From JADGRA01 sp052143535 (GTDB lineage: Bacteria > Myxococcota > Myxococcia > Myxococcales > Myxococcaceae): a stretch of DNA of 64,000 nt. The position numbers and the translations under genes are program-made. Below the pieces are notes generated by a model. That model made no database searches, was not told the origin of the DNA, and saw only the letters and a program-made list of their open reading frames with translations. This document shows positions 38,784 through 47,314 of this stretch, piece by piece (positions within the stretch are counted from its first letter, which is position 1; every line of letters starts with the position of its first letter). The DNA lies in NCBI GenBank assembly GCA_052143535.1, contig JBKQSS010000005.1, positions 32,629-96,628 on the forward strand, written 5' to 3'.

Positions 38784-38889
38784 GGGGAAATGGGAGGGCG
38801 CGCCGCCTCCGGTGACAGGGGGCCCCGGAGAAGGCCCCGTCCGCGGGCCACACCCCGTCCAGCCGGGTGGGCTAGGCTCTCGCCTCCGC

Positions 38890-39360
38890 GTGGCACCGCT
38901 GACCCCAGGACCTCCCCCAGCTGCGCCGGCGGCCTTCCGCGTCCGTCCCGCCCGCCGCGGCGACGGCGAGCACCTGGGCGCCCTCCTGGTCGAGCTCGGC
39001 CACCCGGGCGCGGGGGACACCAGCACCGTCCACTGGGTGCTGAGCCACCCCGAGATTGAGGTGTATGTCGCCGCGGATGCACAGGACCGCCCAATTGGGC
39101 TGGTGTCGCTTTCCCACCGTCCGCAGCTAAGGCTCTCCGGCCGCGTCGCCACCATCGACGAGTTGGTGGTGGCCGCCGCCTGGCGCCGCAAGGGGGTGGC
39201 CCGGGCCCTCATGCAACGGGCGCTGGAACGCGCCCGGGTCCTCAGTGTGAAGCGGGTGGAGCTCCAGTTGCCAAGCCTGCCCAGTGAGGCCACTTTGGGC
39301 TTCTGCGCCGCCATGCAATTCCAGGATGCAGAGCTCGGGGTGGTGGTGCGCGCCCCCTAA
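38890..39360 (+). CDS. GNAT-family N-acetyltransferase
   Basis: 156 residues from GTG 38890. FRVRPARRGDGEHLGALL opens the GNAT fold, RVATIDELVVAAAWRRKGVARALMQRALERA contains motif A with the acetyl-CoA loop RRKGVA, and VELQLPSLPSEATLGFCAAMQFQDAEL closes it. Acetyl-CoA-dependent transfer to an amine is expected; the substrate is unknown. The exact start is uncertain since no strong ribosome site is visible. It follows galK by 106 bases. Confidence 0.8.
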   Translation: MAPLTPGPPPAAPAAFRVRPARRGDGEHLGALLVELGHPGAGDTSTVHWVLSHPEIEVYVAADAQDRPIGLVSLSHRPQLRLSGRVATIDELVVAAAWRRKGVARALMQRALERARVLSVKRVELQLPSLPSEATLGFCAAMQFQDAELGVVVRAP

Positions 39361-39389
39361 CGGCGTCCCCGCCCCTCGGAGAGGGCATT

Positions 39390-39749
39390 TCAGGAGGCGC
39401 GGGCCACCACCAACTGCATCAATTCGAGTAGCCGCCTGCGCAGCTCATCCGCCACTTCGACAAAGCGTAGACCGACCGCCTTGTCCGACGGGCGCACCCA
39501 GGCCACCACCGCCTGCACGGGGAGCCGCTCGGTGCCCACCACCAGGCTGAGCGCCAGCTTGCGCCCCACCGCGTACCCGCGCCGGGTGCGCAAGCACAGG
39601 CCCCCGAGCGAGAAATCCAAGGAATAGGCGTGCAGGACGCGCGCCGCGTGGGCCGCATCGGTGAAGCGGACCTCAATGCGGGTGGGAACGCGCGCTTCGC
39701 GCCGGCGTTCAGCCGACGGGGGAGTCGAGGTGGGGGGATTCAGCTCCAC
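39390..39749 (-). CDS. PilZ-domain c-di-GMP-binding protein
   Basis: 119 residues forming one PilZ domain. RRREARVPTRIEVRF supplies the RxxxR part and YSLDFSLGGLCLRTRR the D-x-S-x-x-G part of the c-di-GMP site; both are intact, so binding is expected. GTG 39749 overlaps the end of ppx by 10 bases, which suggests co-expression with polyphosphate hydrolysis. A link between c-di-GMP and polyphosphate metabolism here is inference from operon layout. Confidence 0.85.
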   Translation of the reverse strand: MELNPPTSTPPSAERRREARVPTRIEVRFTDAAHAARVLHAYSLDFSLGGLCLRTRRGYAVGRKLALSLVVGTERLPVQAVVAWVRPSDKAVGLRFVEVADELRRRLLELMQLVVARAS

Positions 39750-41317
39750 CGTCGGTCCACCGCCACCCGGGCCGCAAGGCGCGGAGCCACCCTGAGGCCT
39801 CGGCGCAGTTGGCGCTGCGCGGCGCGCTCCACCTGGACGATGAGCTTGCGTCCAAAGACTCTGCGGAACAGCGCCGCCTCATGGGCCGCATCCCACAGCT
39901 CCAGGTCCACCGGCTGTCTCGCCCTGAGCTTGACCACCACCGCGCTCGGAAGAAGCCGAGCCTGTAGCCGCAACACCGTCTGCCGGTGGCTGCGGTCGAG
40001 CGAGTCTGCCAGCCGAAGCAGTGTGGCCAGCTTGCGCACCAGCCGGACCTCGGCGGGTTGAAGCCCGTCCATCCCGGAGTGGCTCGCGTCCGGCGGGCTC
40101 CGACGGTGGTAGCGGGCGATGCGTGCCACCAGCTCGCGCTCGCGGTCCCGGAGGCCAGGAATCTCCGAATTCTGGATGAGGTAGTAGGTGTGCCGGTGGT
40201 GGCGGGTGTAGCTGACCGAGTTGCCGATGTCGTGCAGCACCGAGGCCACTTCTAGCAGGGGTCGAGCCGACGCCGGGAGCCGGTGCAGTGGCGCCAAGTC
40301 GTCGAAGAGCTGCAAAGCCAGCCGGGTGACTTGGGTAGAATGGGCCTCGTCAAACTGGAAGCGGCGGCCAATGAGCAAGGCCGCGTCGGTGAGGCTGTGG
40401 TCGTCTGCCGGCGCATCGATGCGCCGCACCAGGTCGACCAAAATTCCGTCGCGCAGGCCCCGCTGCACGGCGGTGACAGATTCGAGGCCGAGGTGCTGAA
40501 CCACGGACTCGAGGATGATGGCGCCGGCGCAAATAATTTCCGCGCGCTGCGGGTCAAACCGCTTTCGCAGCTGGGCAGGAGACATCTCGGCCAGCTCGTC
40601 CACGGCGTGGGTGATTTGACGCGCAGTGGCGTGGGCGGTGCCTTCGGCGGCGGCGAAGGCCACCACCGCGTTGATGGTCCCGCTGCTACCGAGGGCGGCT
40701 CGCGGGGCGCGCGCGATGCGGGCCGGCAGCGACTCGGTGAGGGCCTCCGCCGCAAACCCCCGAATCAGCTTCAGCTGTTTGCCGGTGACGCCGCGGCTGG
40801 TGCCGAAGAGCTCGGTCAGGCGGACCGCGCCGAGGGCCACGCTCCACATGGCGGTCGGGTTCTCGCCGGTGGCCGCCGCTACCTCGGTCGAGCCGCCGCC
40901 AATATCGACGCAGAGCGAGCGCGCCGAGGGAGGCTTGCCGCGCAACACGCCCAGGGTGGTGAGCCGGGCCTCTTCCATCCCGGAGATGACTTCCAGCCGC
41001 AGGCCCGCCTCGTCGCGGGCGCGGCGAACAATGTCGTCGCGATTCTTGGCCTCGCGCAGCGCGCTGGTCGCCACCGCGCGCACGTCGGCATGGTAGCGTC
41101 GGCAGAGCGCTCCGTACCGACGCAGCGTGGAAAGCAGGCGGTCGGCGACGTCGCGCGGGATGGCGCCGGTGCGGAATACCCCCTCGCCCGGCCGCACCGG
41201 GTCGCGCTCGCTGTGCAAGGACTCCAGAGAGCCGTTGTCCAGCCGACGCGCCAGCTCCAGACGCACGGCGTTGGTCCCCACGTCGATGGCGGCGAGCACC
41301 GGCTCTGTGAGGGGCAT
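39740..41317 (-). CDS. ppx: Exopolyphosphatase / guanosine pentaphosphatase (Ppx/GppA)
   Basis: 525 residues from ATG 41317. The actin-like ATPase fold shows AAIDVGTNAVRLELAR (about 9-24), GMEEARLTTLGVLRG and LCVDIGGGSTEVAAATG (about 135-151). The C-terminal half carries an HD-type domain (VASVLHDIGNSVSYTRHHRHTYYLI) as in long Ppx/GppA enzymes. It removes phosphate from polyphosphate ends or from pppGpp. It is divergent from ppk1 and overlaps the PilZ gene, so synthesis and breakdown of polyphosphate sit side by side. Confidence 0.92.
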   Translation of the reverse strand: MPLTEPVLAAIDVGTNAVRLELARRLDNGSLESLHSERDPVRPGEGVFRTGAIPRDVADRLLSTLRRYGALCRRYHADVRAVATSALREAKNRDDIVRRARDEAGLRLEVISGMEEARLTTLGVLRGKPPSARSLCVDIGGGSTEVAAATGENPTAMWSVALGAVRLTELFGTSRGVTGKQLKLIRGFAAEALTESLPARIARAPRAALGSSGTINAVVAFAAAEGTAHATARQITHAVDELAEMSPAQLRKRFDPQRAEIICAGAIILESVVQHLGLESVTAVQRGLRDGILVDLVRRIDAPADDHSLTDAALLIGRRFQFDEAHSTQVTRLALQLFDDLAPLHRLPASARPLLEVASVLHDIGNSVSYTRHHRHTYYLIQNSEIPGLRDRERELVARIARYHRRSPPDASHSGMDGLQPAEVRLVRKLATLLRLADSLDRSHRQTVLRLQARLLPSAVVVKLRARQPVDLELWDAAHEAALFRRVFGRKLIVQVERAAQRQLRRGLRVAPRLAARVAVDRRWS

Positions 41318-41427
41318 ACGGCTCACTGGACTTCGGGCATTATCAGCTCAGTCCGACCGTGCGCGAGCCCCCCGGACTTGCTCCGGGAGCGCTCTGTCAC
41401 CTATTCGTGACCTGTTTGCCCCGAATC

Positions 41428-43608
41428 ATGTCCGACCTCCCTGTCAGCGGCGACCTGAACGACGCCCGCCTCTTCCTCAACCGGGAGCTGTCCTGGCTGG
41501 CCTTCAACGAGCGCGTCCTGCGCGAAGCCAGCAACCCCGGGCTGCCCCTCTACGAGCGGATACGGTTTCTGGCGCTCTTCGCGGCCAACCTCGATGAATT
41601 CTTCATGGTTCGGGTGGCCGGACTGAAGCAGCAGCTGGCCGGCGGCGTCGCCGCCCCAGAGGCCGACGGCTTGCTGCCCGTCGAGCAGCTCGCCGCCATT
41701 TCCGAGCGCGCCCACAGCCTGGTGGCCCAGCTCGGGCCCCTGTGGCTTTCGGAGCTGCTTCCGGCCCTTGGCGCGGCGGGGGTTTCGCTTCTCTCGACCG
41801 CGTCGCTGGAGCCGGCCCGGCAGACCGCGTCCAAAGAGCATTTCCACTCGAGCGTCTTCCCCGCCTTGACGCCCTTGGCGGTCGACCCAGGCCATCCGTT
41901 TCCACACCTCCGGAACAAGACACTCAACATCGCGGCCGTCCTGCGGAGGGACCCCCAGAAAGGCCGCCCCAAACGGGCGGTCCATGAGACGGAGCTCGCC
42001 GTGGTGCCGGTGCCCAGTGTCATGCCGCGCCTCGTCCCCCTCCCCTCACCCACCGGCCACGCCTACGTCCTCTTGGAGGACCTCATCTGCCGCTGCCTCG
42101 GGGACCTCTTCCCCGGCTTCACGGTGGAGCACGCCGCGGCCTTCCGGGTGACGCGGAACTGGGACCTCGCGGTGGACGAGGAGGAGTCCGAGGACCTCCT
42201 CGCCTCCATCCAGGACGACTTGAAGCGCCGCGAGCGCGGCGCCACGGTGCGGCTCGAGCTCGACGCTGGCGCGCCGGACGCGCTCGAAGAAGCGCTCAAG
42301 AAAGCGCTCCACCTAGGAGCCGAGGACGTCTATCGCTCCGAGGCCCCCCTGCAGCTCTCGGACCTGGTGGCCCTGGCCGAGCGCGACCCGCGCCCCGAGT
42401 TACGCGTGGAGCCCTTCTCCCCTGTCCTGCCGCCCGGTCTGCGAGAGGCGGAGACACAATTCCCCCTCTTCGCGCAACGGGACGTGCTCCTGCACCACCC
42501 CTACGAGTCCTATGACCCGGTGGTGCGCTTCATCGACGACGCCGCCGACGACCCGGCGGTGCTGGCCATCAAACAAACCCTTTACCGCCTCAGCGCCGAG
42601 AGCCCCATCGCCCAGGCGCTCTGCCGGGCGGCGGAAAACGGCAAGCAGGTGGCGGTACTGGTGGAGCTCAAGGCCCGGCTCGACGAGGCGAACAACATTG
42701 CCTGGGCGCGGCAGATGGAGGAGGCCGGAGTCCACGTCGTCTATGGCCTTCTGGGCCTGAAGACGCACTGCAAGGTGGCGCTGGTGGTCAGGAGGGAGAC
42801 AGGGGGCATTCGTCGGTACGTCCACCTTGGGACCGGCGACTACAACGGCCTCACCGCCCGGCACTACACCGACGTCTCACTCTTCACCTCACGCGAAGAG
42901 ATTGCTGACGACGTCACCGCGCTCTTCAACATGCTGACCGGCTACTCGGTGCCACCGAAATTCAAGCGGCTGGTGGTTGCGCCCTTCAACCTGCTGGAGC
43001 GCTTGCTCCAACTCATCGAGCGTGAGGCGGACCGGGCGCGAAGCGGTGAGCCGGCGCGAATTGTCGCGAAGATGAACAACCTGGTGGATGCCTCCGTCAT
43101 CCGAGCCCTCTACCGGGCCAGCCAGGCGGGCGTACGGGTGGACCTTCTGGTCCGCGGCATCTGCTGTCTCCGGCCAGGCCTCCCCGGAGTCTCCGAGCAC
43201 ATTCGGGTGACGTCGGTGGTCGACCGCTTTTTGGAGCACACCCGCCTCTTCGCCTTCGGGGCCCGCGAGCGCGCCGAAGTCTTCCTCACCTCCGCCGACT
43301 GGATGCCGCGCAATTTTCACCGGCGGATTGAAGTCATGGTGCCAGTCGAGGACCCCGGCCTGCGCAGCCGCCTCCTCGAGGAGGTGCTTGGACTCGGATT
43401 GAGGGACACAGCCAAGGCCATGGAGCTCACGGCGGATGGAAGCTATCTGCCCGTCACCCCGCATGGAGGCGGACCGGGCTTCCGCAGTCAGATGGCTGCG
43501 CTCGAACTGGTGCGACGCCATGACGACTCCAAGGGCGCCGATGCGCGGCTCCGTCACGCGCCGGGCCCCGCCGAGTCACCGGCCACCCGCAACGTCCCTC
43601 CGGCCTAA
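41428..43608 (+). CDS. ppk1: Polyphosphate kinase 1
   Basis: 726 residues from ATG 41428, giving the standard start LNRELSWLAFNERVLREA. Reversibly transfers the gamma-phosphate of ATP to polyphosphate. Key stretches: LLHHPYESYDPVVRFIDDAA, LYRLSAESPIAQAL, KARLDEANNIAWARQMEEAGVHVVYG, the phosphohistidine region GIRRYVHLGTGDYNGLTARHYTD, and ICCLRPGLPG with FLEHTRLFAFGARERAEVFLTSADWMPRNFHRR. Full length for the family. The ATG lies 110 bases from the divergent ppx ATG, so both promoters share that gap. Confidence 0.95.
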   Translation: MSDLPVSGDLNDARLFLNRELSWLAFNERVLREASNPGLPLYERIRFLALFAANLDEFFMVRVAGLKQQLAGGVAAPEADGLLPVEQLAAISERAHSLVAQLGPLWLSELLPALGAAGVSLLSTASLEPARQTASKEHFHSSVFPALTPLAVDPGHPFPHLRNKTLNIAAVLRRDPQKGRPKRAVHETELAVVPVPSVMPRLVPLPSPTGHAYVLLEDLICRCLGDLFPGFTVEHAAAFRVTRNWDLAVDEEESEDLLASIQDDLKRRERGATVRLELDAGAPDALEEALKKALHLGAEDVYRSEAPLQLSDLVALAERDPRPELRVEPFSPVLPPGLREAETQFPLFAQRDVLLHHPYESYDPVVRFIDDAADDPAVLAIKQTLYRLSAESPIAQALCRAAENGKQVAVLVELKARLDEANNIAWARQMEEAGVHVVYGLLGLKTHCKVALVVRRETGGIRRYVHLGTGDYNGLTARHYTDVSLFTSREEIADDVTALFNMLTGYSVPPKFKRLVVAPFNLLERLLQLIEREADRARSGEPARIVAKMNNLVDASVIRALYRASQAGVRVDLLVRGICCLRPGLPGVSEHIRVTSVVDRFLEHTRLFAFGARERAEVFLTSADWMPRNFHRRIEVMVPVEDPGLRSRLLEEVLGLGLRDTAKAMELTADGSYLPVTPHGGGPGFRSQMAALELVRRHDDSKGADARLRHAPGPAESPATRNVPPA

Positions 43609-43696
43609 CCGCCCAAAACCCCTTGGGAGGGCTAGGAGTGGCGTCTCCCAAAGGCCAGAGCTGTGAAGACCCCGCTGAAGGAGGCGGCCCCCCGCC

Positions 43697-44725
43697 ATGG
43701 CTGTGAGAGACGCGTTGCCAGGCGCCGGGCGCGTGCTGCGGCAGCTGGGCCCCGCCCTTCGGGGCGCCGCGGCCCTGTCGGCCTGCCTGGTCGCGGGCCA
43801 GCTCGCCGGTCAGACGGCCCTTGGGCTGGTGATGGCGGTGGGCGCCCGGCGGGTGGTGCTCGTCGACCCGGGAGGCGAGCCGGACTCGCGCGCGGCGAAT
43901 ATGGCGCTCGCGGCGCTCGCCGGCACGGCCGCCGTGTTTCTCGGCACCCTCGCCGGCAGCTCCCTCCCGCTCTCGGCCCTCGGGATGTTTGCCCTCGGCT
44001 GGATGGCCGGCGTGGGCAGAAGCCATGGCGAGGCGGCTGGAAAGCTCTCGGCGGCGCCAGCCCTCCTCTTCGCCCTGGCCCAGCTGCTGCCGGGCGACGC
44101 CGTCACGGCGCTTGAGCGGGCCTTGGCAGTGGCCGTGGGAAGCGCTGTCGCCTGCCTCGTCGTCCTGGACACCTTTCCGGCGGGGTGGCTTCCCCTCGCG
44201 CTCCGGCGCGCGGCTGCCGCCCTGCGGTTTCTCGCCGCCGCCGCGACCGCCCCGGCGGCGGCCGGACGCTTCGGACTGCTGCTGGCAGGGACGGTGACCG
44301 GCTGTCTCCTGGTCGTCCGGCTGTTGGGAGTCCCCCGAGGCAGCTGGGTGGTGGTGTCGGTGCTGTTGGTGCTCCGTCCGGAGACAGCGACGACACGCCG
44401 CCGCGGGCTCGAGCGGCTGCAGGGGACGCTGGTCGGCTGCCTCCTGGCAGCGGCGCTGGTTTTTCTGGTTCGTCCGGTGGCGCTGGTGGACGCGCTCATT
44501 TTTCTGTTGATGGTTGGCTACTTTCGACTCCAGCCCCAGGCCTACGGCTGGAGCTTGGCCTTCTTGACTCCGGCCATCGTCCTAAGCGTCGGCCTTCTCG
44601 AGCCCGGCAACTGGCACTGGGCCGAAAGGCGGGGCTTGGATGTGGCCGCCGGCACCCTGGTGGCCCTCGGAGTCGGCTGGCTGTTGGGCGCAAAACCAGC
44701 ACCGCCACCGCCCGTTATAGGGTGA
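43697..44725 (+). CDS. FUSC-like integral membrane protein
   Basis: 342 residues with about ten hydrophobic segments, arranged as two similar halves: N-terminal spans near 20-150, then a second set near 195-335 containing RGSWVVVSVLLVLRPETATTRRRGLERLQGTLVG. That motif (PETATTRRRGLERLQGTLVG) is typical of FUSC/YccS-like proteins related to aromatic acid exporters. Half-length relative to the usual ~650-700. ATG 43697 with AAGGAGG upstream. Six bases separate its stop from a CTG that may start the helicase gene. Confidence 0.72.
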   Translation: MAVRDALPGAGRVLRQLGPALRGAAALSACLVAGQLAGQTALGLVMAVGARRVVLVDPGGEPDSRAANMALAALAGTAAVFLGTLAGSSLPLSALGMFALGWMAGVGRSHGEAAGKLSAAPALLFALAQLLPGDAVTALERALAVAVGSAVACLVVLDTFPAGWLPLALRRAAAALRFLAAAATAPAAAGRFGLLLAGTVTGCLLVVRLLGVPRGSWVVVSVLLVLRPETATTRRRGLERLQGTLVGCLLAAALVFLVRPVALVDALIFLLMVGYFRLQPQAYGWSLAFLTPAIVLSVGLLEPGNWHWAERRGLDVAAGTLVALGVGWLLGAKPAPPPPVIG

Positions 44726-44824
44726 GCCCTTCTGTCTCCGCCCTCCGCCCCCCTCTTCGCGCTTCTTCCCCCGCCCTCCGCCGCCCCAGACGCGGAGCTG
44801 CTCCTCTCGCGCTTTCTCGAGTAC

Positions 44825-47248
44825 GTGAGCGACACCGGCCTCACGCTCTACCCGGCGCAGGAGGAGGCGCTGCTCGAGGTGATGGGCGGCAAAAACGTCG
44901 TCCTCAACACCCCCACCGGGTCCGGCAAGTCGCTGGTGGCGACGGCGCTGCACTTCAAGGCGCTCGCCGAGGGGAAGACGTCCGTCTACACGACGCCCAT
45001 CAAGGCCCTAGCCAACGAGAAATTCTTCACGCTGTGCCAGCTCTTCGGGCCCTCCCGGGTGGGGATGCTCACCGGGGATGCCTCCATCAACCGCTCCGCC
45101 CCCATTCTCTGCTGCACCGCCGAGGTGCTGGCCAACATCTCGCTGCGCGAGAGCAAGCCCCGCGTCGACGCGGTGGTGATGGACGAGTTTCACTACTACG
45201 GGGACGCAGAGCGAGGGTGGGCCTGGCAGGTGCCGCTGTTGGCACTGCCCGAGGCCACCTTCCTCCTCATGTCCGCCACCTTGGGCGACACGCGCCACAT
45301 CGAAGAAAGCCTCGCCCGTCTCACCCGTCGTCCGGTGGCCCGGGTGTCCAGCGGCGAGCGCCCGGTGCCGCTCGAGTTCTCCTACCGCGAGACGCCCTTG
45401 CACGAGACGCTGGAGGAGTTGGTCAGTGCCGGCAGGGCGCCGGTGTACCTCGTCAACTTCACTCAGCGGGCGGCCGCCGAGCAGGCCCAAGCACTGACGT
45501 CCGTCAACCTGACCACCCGTGAGGAGAAGGAGCGAATTCGCGCTGCCCTGGAGGGGACACGCTTCGACTCGCCCTTCGGCAAGGACATGCGCCGCTACCT
45601 CCAAGTGGGCATCGGGCTGCACCACGCGGGGCTGCTCCCCAAATACCGGCTGGCCTGCGAGAAGTTGGCCCAGACCGGGCTCCTCAAAGTGGTGAGTGGC
45701 ACCGACACGCTCGGGGTGGGCGTCAACATCCCCATCCGCACCGTCCTCTTCACCCAGCTGTGCAAGTACGACGGAGAGAAGACGGCGCTACTGTCGGCCC
45801 GGGACTTCCACCAAATTGCCGGCCGCGCCGGCCGGAAGGGCTTCGACGAGCGTGGTTTCGTCGTCGCGCAGGCCCCAGAGCACGTCATCGAGAACCTCCG
45901 GCTTGCGCAAAAGTCGGCCGCCGGGAAAAAAGTCGTGCGCAAGCAGCCTCCGGCTCGGGGCTACGTCCCCTGGGACCGGTCCAGCTTCGAGAAACTGGTG
46001 GCCCGGCCGCCGGAGCCACTCGCCTCTCGCTTCGACGTCACTTTCGGGATGCTGCTCAACCTTTTGCAGGGCGACCCGGACGAGCCAGGAGGCGGCTACG
46101 GGCGGCTGGTACGCCTGACGCTGGTCAGCCATAGCTCGGACTACCAGAGAGGCCAGCTGCTTCGAAAAGCGGCCATGCTGTTCCGGACGCTGCGGTCGGC
46201 CGGGCTCCTCTTTACCCACAAGCACCCCCACGCGGCGGCCCAAGTGGAGGTTGCCCCGGGGCTTCAGCGGGAGTTCTCGCTGCACCAAACGCTGTCGCTT
46301 TACCTTCTGGCAGTGCTCGAGTCGCTCGACCCTGCTTCGGCCAGCTACGCGTTGGACGTGGTGACGCTGGTGGAGTCCATCCTCGAGAACCCGGAGGTGG
46401 TGCTCCTGCGCCAGCGCGACGCGTTGCGCACTGCCCGCATGGCCGAGCTCAAGGCCTCGGGCGTGGAGTATGCCGAGCGACTGGCGGAGCTAGAGAAGGT
46501 GGACTACCCCAAACCGCTCGCTGACTTCATCTACGGCACCTTCGACAGCTTCTCGGCGCTCCACCCTTGGGTGGGGCAGGAGAACATCCGCCCCAAGTCC
46601 ATCGCCCGCGACATGCTGGAGCGCTTCTGCAGCTTCGCCGACTACGTCCGGGAGTACGAGCTTCAGCGCTCCGAGGGCGCCCTGTTGCGCTACCTCACCG
46701 ACGCCTACAAGACGCTGGTGCAAACCGTCCCCGAGTCCTACCGCACCGAGGAGCTGGAGGAGTTGATGGCCGCGCTGCGCCAGTCCCTGCGGGACGTGGA
46801 CAGTAGCCTGCTCGACGAGTGGGAGCGCCTGCAGCTACCGCCTGGCGTGACGGCGGAGGCCCAGCCCAAAGGTCCGGTGGCCCCCACCCAGCGGGCGGTG
46901 AAGGCGCGCCTGCGCGCCGAGTTGCACCGGCTGCTCCGGGCTCTGGCGACGCGCGCCTGGGAGGAGGCGCTGGCCGCGCTCGCCCCGGGGCACGCCTGGA
47001 CGGCAGCGGACTTGGAGGCAGAAATGGCGCCGTACTTCGCCGAGCACCCCTCGGTGCTGCTCACCCCCGAGGCGCGTCGCCCGGACCAGTCCTTTTTGAA
47101 GCCGGTGGGCCCGCGAAGCTGGGAAGCCCGCCAGCGCCTTCTCGACCCGGACGGCCATGCGGACTGGATGCTGGAGTGCGCCGCCGAGCTGCCTGAGGGC
47201 CCTCTTCCGGACCACCCCCTGCTTGAACTTCGCCGCGTGGGCGTTTAG
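44825..47248 (+). CDS. Ski2/Mtr4-like DEAD-box RNA helicase (start may be a CTG at 44732)
   Basis: 807 residues from the first canonical start, GTG 44825. Helicase motifs: LYPAQEEALLEVMGGKNVVLNTPTGSGKSLVA (Q region and Walker A), TTPIKALANEKF (Ia), VVMDEFHYYGD (DEFH, motif II), LLMSATLGD (III), VVSGTDTLGVGVNIPIRTVLFTQL and HQIAGRAGRKGFDERGFVV (V-VI). A C-terminal region of ~350 residues resembles the DUF3516 part of bacterial Ski2-like helicases. Protein-like sequence continues upstream in frame (SAAPDAELLLSRFLEYV) back to a CTG at 44732 with GGGTGA six bases before it, but with no canonical start. RNA unwinding is expected; partner unknown. Confidence 0.9.
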   Translation: MSDTGLTLYPAQEEALLEVMGGKNVVLNTPTGSGKSLVATALHFKALAEGKTSVYTTPIKALANEKFFTLCQLFGPSRVGMLTGDASINRSAPILCCTAEVLANISLRESKPRVDAVVMDEFHYYGDAERGWAWQVPLLALPEATFLLMSATLGDTRHIEESLARLTRRPVARVSSGERPVPLEFSYRETPLHETLEELVSAGRAPVYLVNFTQRAAAEQAQALTSVNLTTREEKERIRAALEGTRFDSPFGKDMRRYLQVGIGLHHAGLLPKYRLACEKLAQTGLLKVVSGTDTLGVGVNIPIRTVLFTQLCKYDGEKTALLSARDFHQIAGRAGRKGFDERGFVVAQAPEHVIENLRLAQKSAAGKKVVRKQPPARGYVPWDRSSFEKLVARPPEPLASRFDVTFGMLLNLLQGDPDEPGGGYGRLVRLTLVSHSSDYQRGQLLRKAAMLFRTLRSAGLLFTHKHPHAAAQVEVAPGLQREFSLHQTLSLYLLAVLESLDPASASYALDVVTLVESILENPEVVLLRQRDALRTARMAELKASGVEYAERLAELEKVDYPKPLADFIYGTFDSFSALHPWVGQENIRPKSIARDMLERFCSFADYVREYELQRSEGALLRYLTDAYKTLVQTVPESYRTEELEELMAALRQSLRDVDSSLLDEWERLQLPPGVTAEAQPKGPVAPTQRAVKARLRAELHRLLRALATRAWEEALAALAPGHAWTAADLEAEMAPYFAEHPSVLLTPEARRPDQSFLKPVGPRSWEARQRLLDPDGHADWMLECAAELPEGPLPDHPLLELRRVGV

Positions 47249-47314
47249 AGACGCTCGCCTCCTGGCGCGGGCCCACTCCCCTTCCTTTCCCCCCACCGCC
47301 CCAAAGTCCTCCCC

